Assembly: GCA_963669155.1 (NCBI GenBank)
Contig: OZ022586.1
Span: 19,830,916 to 19,894,915, forward strand
Origin: Arbacia lixula
Taxonomy: Eukaryota > Echinodermata > Echinoidea > Arbacioida > Arbaciidae
Reading direction: 5' to 3'
DNA length: 64,000 nt
The translations under genes and the position numbers were made by a program. Within the stretch, counting starts at the first letter, position 1. The number at the start of each line of letters is the position of its first letter. The notes beneath the pieces are model-generated. The model did not search any database. It saw nothing but the letters and a program-made list of their open reading frames with translations, and was not told the DNA's origin. Below are positions 56,757 to 64,000 of this stretch, one piece after another.

Positions 56757-57770
56757 GTGAGTTTATACATGTACTTGACTATTTTTGCCACTCTATTCAT
56801 TTCTATACTGTAACTCCAAAAGGAATCCGATTCTAAATATATTACGCTTCGTGGATTTGTTGATGTATTTTATGAGCAAATCATGACAAAAAAACAAACA
56901 AACAAAGCTACCAGTACCAGAGCTCACGCGTTACCACCAGGCATGCCAGATCAGACGCGTGTCCCAGGGTTTTAAAGTGCCCGGGCATTTTAAATGTAAA
57001 CGGCAGGTGCTGTTGCTATGCAGGGTGTTTTTATTCTTAGTTACGTACGGGCCCCGGGGGGGGGGGGGGGGCACTCACATACATTGGTGGTACGGGGACG
57101 TGCCGCTTTGAAGACCCCCTTTTTGAGACCTCGATGTCAGTTCTTTACTTTAGATCCTCTAATATATCTTACGCATGGCGAAAGTTCCGCGAAAGTTCCG
57201 CTCCTTAGCCTCCCCGCTGTGCATGCCCCTCCCTCCGTTCTCCAGGTCCGCGGCTTGCGTGCAGCTTGCTACGCTTCAACATCAACCCGGCCGCCCGACC
57301 CGCCGGCCGAGCGAGCTGCAAGAAAACCCTGACGTAAACACAACGCGCGTCGCATGTGCAGCGAGGATCGTACTGTAGACCCTGTTCAAATGCCGGGCGG
57401 TGTATTTTTAGTTTTTAGTTTTTTTTTAATTATGTTTTTATTGAAGAATTATCGAGGATCACAATATATACAAACAATTTTTACATGATTAGAAAACAAA
57501 ATCAATAAGGCAGAATAACAGCAAAATGGTGCAATGATCAAAAGCGAAGTTCCGAGACAGAAAAGGATGGCCAGTGATACAGACCTTAGTTTACAAACCT
57601 CCAGAAAGTCACTATTTCACTGACATCGAAGACCTACAAAAAACATGTTAACAACGCGCAGCTATGGCCGGAATATATAAACAAAGTCGAACGGCAGGGC
57701 GATTCATGTAAAAACACAACTTGCCTTCCACCGCCAACACCCAGGCAACCCCCCCCCCCCCCCCCAACTG

Positions 57771-57804
<34 letters not shown>

Positions 57805-60305
57805 GCCCTTTCCCTTTACAACCCCCCCCCCCCTCCCCCTCCGAGGCATTACATTTTTTTATCACTTCTAAGTATACCGCACCAACAACATACAGTAAAC
57901 CAAAAAATCGCTCCACTACCTGACCCCATTCAGTCCAGCCCATTCAATGTGCGAACTCTACAAATACAAGTACATTCTAAAAATTGTTCACCGACGGAAA
58001 AACAATGGTGGGAATTGTAGGTCAGGAGGTCACGCGCAAACGCTCGGAGTTCGCCCTTGAGGTAAACAAGATTTACATAATGGCAGTACATACAAGTATC
58101 ACATTGTAAATGAACATATACATGCAGCACTATCATAGGAATAGGCAAACATTAGATGTGGCATTTTATACAGAAAAGTGTATTTTTAGTTCCTAAGACC
58201 CCACATTTTACGCGCATTTTACCCTTGTAGTCAGTTCCTTAGACCCCCATTTCAGGGTTTCGTGAGGCACACCCTCATCAAAATATAATTTGAGTGCCCC
58301 CTCCCCCCCCCGGGGTACGGGCATGCATCTCTTGGCTTAGAAATCACTTGATTAGCCATTGAAATGGTATTTTTTTGTGTCGAAAATTGGTTCTTTTTTT
58401 CAACCTTTAATATTGATAAAAAAATAGTACATCAATTTCCATATTTTTACTTCCATTTAGTTTTCTTAGTGACAGGTGTATGTGAAACTATTGAAAATCA
58501 ATGATATCACTTAATCATTGTATTTCTAAAGTCTATTGACAAGACTCTAAATATACATATTTTTAATTATCAACAGGCATAGGATGGTCATGCCCTATAA
58601 ATGAATTCCTACCATTTCGTTATCTATTAATTTTTGTTTTATATTATTTTTTCAATATCAAAGGAAATCTACCTGGCAAGGCTACAAGGACAAGGATGAT
58701 GGGATGCCCTCGAAGAAGGACATCAAGTTCAAGCCGAAGGAAGCTCCCGGCATCATCTTGAAGGAAATCAAGACCCGTGGGACTGTCTCCAAGCTGTCGA
58801 GAGCTATAGATTTCTTTCGGCTTTTCTTCACTGTTGAAGTTTTGGGGCAGATCTGCATGTTCACGAACGAATATGCCCGGCAGCATATACATGAAAAAAC
58901 AACCTATGCCACGGCTGCTGGCGAGTGGAACCAAATTGGGGTACAGGAACTGGACAAGTTATGCGGACTTCTAATTTACATGGGGCTTGTGCAGTTTCCT
59001 GATATTGATTCCCTGTACTGCACTTCTGCACCGTATCATGGATCATGGGCAAGGGCGTTTATGCCGAAAGATAGGTTGAAAGGGCTTTTGTGTTTCTTGA
59101 GGATTACCGATCCCAACCATGAAGCTCCAGGTGATCCACTCTGTAAGGTTCGGTACCTCCTTGATCATATGAAGAAGGCTTGCAAGGGGCTGTATAAACC
59201 AAGGGAGAACATTAGCATTGATGAGAGGATGGTAAAGTCAAAGGGCAGGTTCTCCTTTATCCAGTACATCAGGGATAAACCAACGAGGTGGGGTTTCAAG
59301 TTGTGGGTGGTTGCCGATTCATCGAACGCTTACACCTATGATTTTGATGTCTATGTTGGCAAGAGGACCGTTTCAAGCAAACACGGCTTAGGTTACGATG
59401 TGGTGATGGAGCTTTGTAAGAACCTGGAAGGCCAAGGGTACAAGTTATTTGTTGATAATTTTTATAGTTGGAGCCAACTTTTTACAGATTTGAAGAGGAA
59501 GGGTATATTTGCCTGTGGCACTGTCATGAGCAAGAGAAAGGGCTTTCCTAAGGAATTCAAGGACACTAGTAAGACATGGGAGAAAGAGTCAGAAAAGGGA
59601 GAGGTTAGGTGGGTTAGAGATGGGGAAACTGTTGTGATCCAATGGAAGGACAATAGGGTAGTGAGTCTGATGTCCACCTTCCATTCTGGCAGTGACCGCA
59701 TTACAACTGAAAGAACTTCAAGGGTGGGCGGTGAGCACAAAAAGATCACTATCGATCAGCCCAAAGCAATTCATGATTACAATCAGTACATGGGGGGTGT
59801 TGATCGTTCCGATCAACTTATAGGTAGCTACAACATTCTTCGAAAAACCAATCAGTTCTGGAAGACTCTTTTCTTCCATTTCCTTGACATAGCTGTCGTC
59901 AATTCCTACATTCTCTTTTGTGAAATGAGGGCATTGCATTCCAATAGACCTGAGTTTCAACGTCTGTCCCGCTACGGGCAGCGGCAGTTCAGGGAAGAGC
60001 TCTTGATGCAACTGGGTGGTATTGACAAGGGTGATCCAATTCCGTTGTACAGACATCCAAAAGCTAGAGCTGAACCTGCTGCTCCTAGGGCTGGTAGGTC
60101 TGATGATGCTCCAATGCATCTTCCTGAGGTGGATGACTGTCGGCGTACTTGTAAGGTGTGTTACATGAATGGTGAGAAGGGGAATAGCAATGCAAACAAA
60201 TGCAGAACCAAATGTATGGTGTGTGAAGTCTATTTGTGTACTTCCAGTAAGAATTGTTTTTATTACTTCCACACGGATGACAGATTTGAAAAGTACAGAA
60301 AATAA
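56533..60305 (+). CDS. piggyBac-family transposase, apparently intact, two coding exons
   Basis: Overall entry; coding exons 56533-56756 and 58664-60305. Splicing joins CG with G into an arginine codon and gives 621 residues. piggyBac transposases cut and paste DNA at TTAA sites using three aspartates. All three are visible in the spliced protein: D261 in SIDERM, D339 in VDNFYS and D455 in GGVDRSDQ. The N terminus is acidic (DDFINEDVALLDSDEESILD), as usual in the family. The C terminus has the Cys/His-rich domain (CRRTCKVCYMNG, CRTKCMVCEVYLC, NCFYYFH). The length is normal (family about 570-640). No stop or frameshift interrupts it. The 1.9 kb intron has been invaded by other transposons. Terminal repeats and TTAA duplications were not found, so both a live transposon and a domesticated PGBD-like host gene remain possible. 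Confidence 0.9.
57053..58314. mobile_element. Non-autonomous DNA transposon (1.26 kb) in the piggyBac intron, 8-bp target duplication
   Basis: GTACGGGC occurs at 57045-57052 and 58315-58322 on either side. The ends are complementary: CCCGGGGGG... then GGCACTCA on the left, and TGAGTGCC then CCCTCCCCCCCCCGGG on the right. An 8-bp duplication fits hAT-type or similar transposases. Inside, agttcctaagacccc and agttccttagaccccc recur near the right end. The open frame at 57018-57332 crosses the boundary and is not credible as a gene. A second element sits within it. Confidence 0.75.
57414..58177 (-). mobile_element. Nested LINE/SINE-like insertion with 14-bp target duplication
   Basis: gtgtatttttagtt is present at 57400-57413 and 58178-58191. 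Between them, the left end is T-rich (tttagtttttttttaattat), as expected for the A-tail of an element on the minus strand. The 764 bp hold a CT repeat and C runs (57750-57840) but no reverse transcriptase frame that I recognise. Confidence 0.6.
58664..60305 (+). CDS. piggyBac gene coding exon 2 (catalytic and zinc-binding domains)
   Basis: The acceptor tttttcaatatcaaag precedes G-AAA-TCT-ACC-TGG, in frame with the long open frame that also contains an ATG at 58704. Counted from that ATG, catalytic aspartates are D173, D251 and D367; the Cys-rich domain covers about 479-523. The sequence after the splice begins RKSTWQGYKDKDDGMP, so starting at 58704 would drop 88 residues. The stop is TAA at 60303-60305. 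The exon has higher GC and much cleaner coding character than the surrounding DNA. A strong donor-like ATGGAG|GTAAGT lies 63 bases past the stop (60369), suggesting a spliced 3' UTR. Confidence 0.9.
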
Positions 60306-60514
60306 GTCATGTATTGAGTGCATGCATCACTTGATCTATAGCTCTCGACATGAGCAGTCTTCATGGAGGTAAGTTTTGATCCATTTAATTTCTTCAGTTT
60401 ATGTTCAGTATCATGTACGTTTCTTTTATTAATTATTTGAATATATGTTAGGCAGATACATGTAAGCTTCATATACAACATGTAAGGTGTTATTATTGCC
60501 AGTTTATGTTCGAC

Positions 60515-62735
60515 ACCATGATCATGACGTGCTGGATATCATTGCAATTCCCCCCCCAAAAAAAATAAATAAAAATGTAGATTTTGTTATTTTATATTAA
60601 TCACTACAAATACATGTATACATATGTACATAATGCTGGAAAAAGACTTGTAAATGTCAATATTTTGTACAATAGAAAAGAAAATGTCCTGAGGTAATGT
60701 GGTTCCTAAATCATGTTGGAAATAACTTTACCTGAATTGTATCCATGAGTTTAGTTAAAAATAATGTTTTTTTTCTTTTATTGTACATGTATTACACATG
60801 TATTGAACACTTTGAATATTCATGATGCACATTTGCATACATATGCAGTATGCACATAATTTCTTCCCCTGATGATTAGAATCACAAATGAGACATTGAG
60901 ACTTGTTTCTCATGATGTGTGTTGTCATTGCTGGTTAATTGCAGTTGCAACTATGAAGGGGAGTTCCAAGGAATTAACATGCTCATAATGTAAATGATCA
61001 ATTTACAACTTTATGAATAGTTGTGAATAACCTTTTGATATCAATCATTTCATTAATCTTAATTTTGATACTTTGGACTGACACCTGGAGGATTGTTCCA
61101 AATTCCTAATTGACTTATTTGAAAAGCTTGAAAGGTGTGAAAAAATTGTAACATATAAATTGTGTGGATTTGTTTTACATGTACCACATCTCTTGAATAT
61201 TAATTAGCTAAGACATACATCTGTGGAATATCATTAACACGTTTGTTTCATCCCTTTAAACTGCGGATGATGATGATGGCGTGCTGGATATCATTGCAAT
61301 TCCCCCCCCCCCAAAAAAAAAAAAAAAAAAAAATAAAAAAAATGTAGATTTTGTAATTTTATATTAATCACTACAAATATGTACATAATGCTGGAAAAAG
61401 ACTTGTAAATGTCAATATTTTGTACAATAGAAAAGAAAATGTCCTGAGGTAATGTGGTTCCTAAATCATGTTGGAAATAACTTTACCTGAATTGTATCCA
61501 TGAGTTTAGTTAAAAATAATACATGTACTTTCTTCTTTTATTGTATTGAACACTTTGAATATTCACGATGTTTATTTGCATACACATATGCACATAATTT
61601 CTTCCCCTGATGATTAGAATCACAAATGAGACATTGAGACTTGTTTCTCATGATGTGTGTTGTCATTGCTGGTTAATTGCAGTTGCAACTATGAAGGGGA
61701 GTTCCAAGGAATTAACAATAACATGCTCATAATGTAAATGATCAATTTACAACTTTATGAATAGTTGTGAATAACCTTTTGATATTAATCATTTGATTAA
61801 TCTTCATTTTGATTATGGAATATGGACTGACACCTGGAGGATTGTTCCAAATTCCTAATTGACTTATTTGAAAAGCTTGAAAGGTGTGAAAAAATTGTAA
61901 CATATAAATTGTGTGGATTTGTTTTACCACATCTCTTGAATATTGATTAGCTAAGACATACATCTGTGGAATATCATTAACATGTTTGTTTCATCCCTTT
62001 AAACTGCGGATGATGATGATGGCGTGCTGGATATCATTGCAATCCCCCCCCCCCCCCCCCACTAAAAAAAAAAAAAAAAAAAATGTAATTTTTGTAATTT
62101 TATATTAATCACTACACTGTAGAATACATGTTACGTATGTACATAATGCTGGAAAAAGACTTGTAAATGTCAATATTTTGTACAATAGAAAAGAAAATGT
62201 CCTGAGGTAATGTGGTTCCTAAATCATGTTGGAAATATTATCTGAATTGTATATGAGTTTAGTTAAAAATAATTCGTCTTTTATTGTATTATTGAACATT
62301 TTGAATATTCATGATGCACATTTGCATACATATGCACATAATTTCTTCCCCTGATGATTAGAATCACAAATGAGACATTGAGACTTGTTTCTCATAATGT
62401 GTGTTGTCATTGCTGGTTAATTGCAATTGCAACTATGAAGGGGAGTTCCAAGGAATTAAGGTGCTCATAATGTAAATGATCAATTTACAACTTTATGAAT
62501 AGTTGTGAATAACCTTTTGATATTAATCATTTGATTAATCTTAATTTTGATAATGGAATATGGACTGACACCTGGAGGATTGTTCCAAATTCCTAATTGA
62601 CTTATTTGAAAAGCTTGAAAGGTGTGAAAAAAATTGTAACATATAAATTGTGTGGATTTGTTTTACCACATCTCATGAATATTGATTATTTAAGACATGT
62701 ATGTACATAATGTGGAATATCATTAATTTTTGTTC
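60515..62735 (+). repeat. Three-copy tandem repeat, period about 745 bp
   Basis: gctggatatcattgcaat occurs at 60531, 61282 and 62026 (spacings 751 and 744). Units are about 90% alike, each with a poly-C/poly-A stretch after that phrase, tgctggaaaaagacttgtaa, aatgtcctgaggtaatgtgg, gaggattgttccaaattcct and a unit end ccctttaaactgcgg. No protein frame is conserved. Confidence 0.88.
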
Positions 62736-62815
62736 CAGCCCTTTAAACTGCGGCATCTTCAGTTCATTTACACATGGTTTTGGTCAATAAATGCCTGCAT
62801 TAATATGATTTCAAA
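62736..62815 (+). other. Possible spliced 3' UTR exon of the piggyBac gene
   Basis: ttaatttttgttccag just after the tandem array is a good acceptor, and AATAAA occurs at about 62787. With the donor at 60369 this would remove the whole tandem array as an intron in the 3' UTR. Based on splice-site appearance only. Confidence 0.25.
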
Positions 62816-62879
62816 TTTTAGGTGTTACATGTACTTTGTTTGCATTTTTGTTGTTGTATCCAATGGCAATGCAACGTTA

Positions 62880-63135
62880 GAAAGAGGGAAAAATGGGAGA
62901 AAAAAGAGGGAGACAGATAGAAAGATGGAGAAAGTGAGAGAGAAATGGAAAGAGAAAGAGAGAGGGAAGAGAAAGAGATAGATGAAGAGAGAAAGAGAGG
63001 GGAAGAGAAAGAAAGATGAAGAGAGAGAAAGAAAGTGAGATGAAGAGAGAAAGAGAGAAAAAAGGAGAGCAGAAAATATGAGATGATAGGCAGGAAGAGA
63101 CAAGTAGAGAGAGAACGACAAGAGAGAAAGAAAAG
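62880..63135 (+). repeat. GA-rich degenerate simple repeat
   Basis: About 250 bases of AGAG/GAAA-rich sequence. Minus-strand Ser/Leu/Phe open frames over it are artefacts. Confidence 0.85.
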
Positions 63136-64000
63136 CATACATGTATGTGTTGGAGCATGGTTGGAGGAACTTGGGGAAAGTGAGAGCCATTCAGGTAAAT
63201 TGACACTTCTCATATCAGGAAGATTTTTGTTTATGTAATCCTCTTCATGACTTGTTTTCATCATTCTCCTTCCGGACCTTCCCACCCTTCTCTGTTTTTT
63301 GTTTATGTTCACACTATCTACATCTTTTCCTCCCATTCTCCTTCATTCTTCATTCCTTTTCTCCTTCTCACTCTCTGCCACAATACGTTCAAATTATTTA
63401 GTGAACCACGCACTGTATAAATGGTACACTATCTGTATTTATTCACAGATAAATGGTCCAAAGATCAAATACATATATCTTTTTGTTTCCGGGCCCCGTA
63501 TCACAAAGAGTGAGCTGCCATGGATCAAATACAAAGCTACTATCTACTGTAAGCGTTCGTATCACCGAACCATTCTGGCTTTATATCTCCAGTCCGAGCC
63601 AATGCTCAATTTTGCAATCAAACATCCACACATGCTACAATGAATATCATTGCACGTCACAATCAGTTGCAACTTCTTTGGGATAGGTTTCACACCTGTG
63701 AATGTATGGTTAATAGTACTAAACGAATGATTGATACCTCGCTCGATCAATTGCTATATTGATTGCACCATCGATCAATGGTAGCTCAATGTGATTTGGG
63801 TTTGGAGAACAAATAAAGTACATGTACTGAATCTGCCACATGGAACACTGTACATGCATTGCTGAATTTGCTATCACTTGATTCTGATCACATATAATAA
63901 TTCCCGTGGCCACCGCCATTAATTTTCACAATACATGTACTTCACAATATTGCCACATGAATTGATTTCTTAATTCATCAATATGTATAAAAAAAAAGCT
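63136..64000. other. AT-rich non-coding DNA, possible old family F repeat
   Basis: 63488-63800 has cgggccccgtatcacaaaga (gtgagctgccatggatc) and the rough mirror gatcaatggtagctcaatgt (gatttggg), suggesting a diverged foldback related to 15963-16100. Otherwise nothing is seen. Confidence 0.35.

Noticed and set aside
57018..57332. 104-codon frame in the piggyBac intron
   Set aside because: Crosses the border of the inserted DNA element and includes its poly-G end.
62818..63336. Minus-strand frames of 109-172 codons
   Set aside because: Ser/Leu/Phe runs from a GA-rich simple repeat.

Overview
This is eukaryotic, intron-rich, AT-leaning animal DNA. Large introns packed with foldback MITEs, a MAM-domain membrane protein, tRNA-derived SINEs, a piggyBac transposase and a jockey/CR1-like retrotransposon all fit a marine invertebrate, most likely a deuterostome such as a sea urchin. 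That placement is inference; nothing here fixes the species.

Layout. Positions 2819-45561 (+) hold the 3' part of one gene spread over about 43 kb. Six exons (2819-2968, 22230-22486, 34405-34486, 39420-39575, 40662-40758, 44697-45561) join with compatible phases at GT/AG sites. They encode one MAM domain, a juxtamembrane linker, one transmembrane helix and a 287-residue cytoplasmic tail of no family I recognise. The 5' exons lie before the window. A probable 3' UTR follows to about 46.44 kb.

The introns and the next 3 kb are mostly dispersed foldback elements: eight copies of a hAT-like MITE, four of a second family, four of a third, three of a fourth, a Tc1/Sleeping Beauty-type foldback, and several single large palindromes. 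There are also two exact-period satellites (94 bp x5 at 7687-8156 and 157 bp x3 at 48531-49001) and long simple repeats.

From 49.2 kb on the window is dominated by transposable elements. A 138-residue four-finger C2HC zinc-finger reading frame lies at 49264-49680. A decayed non-LTR retrotransposon on the minus strand (50299-about 53655) is inserted in a MITE and itself carries a hairpin-ended insertion. An apparently intact two-exon piggyBac transposase (56533-56756 and 58664-60305, 621 residues) has an intron holding a TE nested in a TE, both with clean target-site duplications. A three-copy array of about 745 bp (60515-62735) follows it, then GA-rich sequence and AT-rich DNA to the end.

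No operon, CRISPR array, intact tRNA or rRNA gene is visible. I found no convincing undescribed system. The best leads are the uncharacterised MAM receptor tail, the symmetric linker exon flanked by complementary CT and GA tracts, the satellite of nuclear-receptor half-sites, and the intact piggyBac gene.
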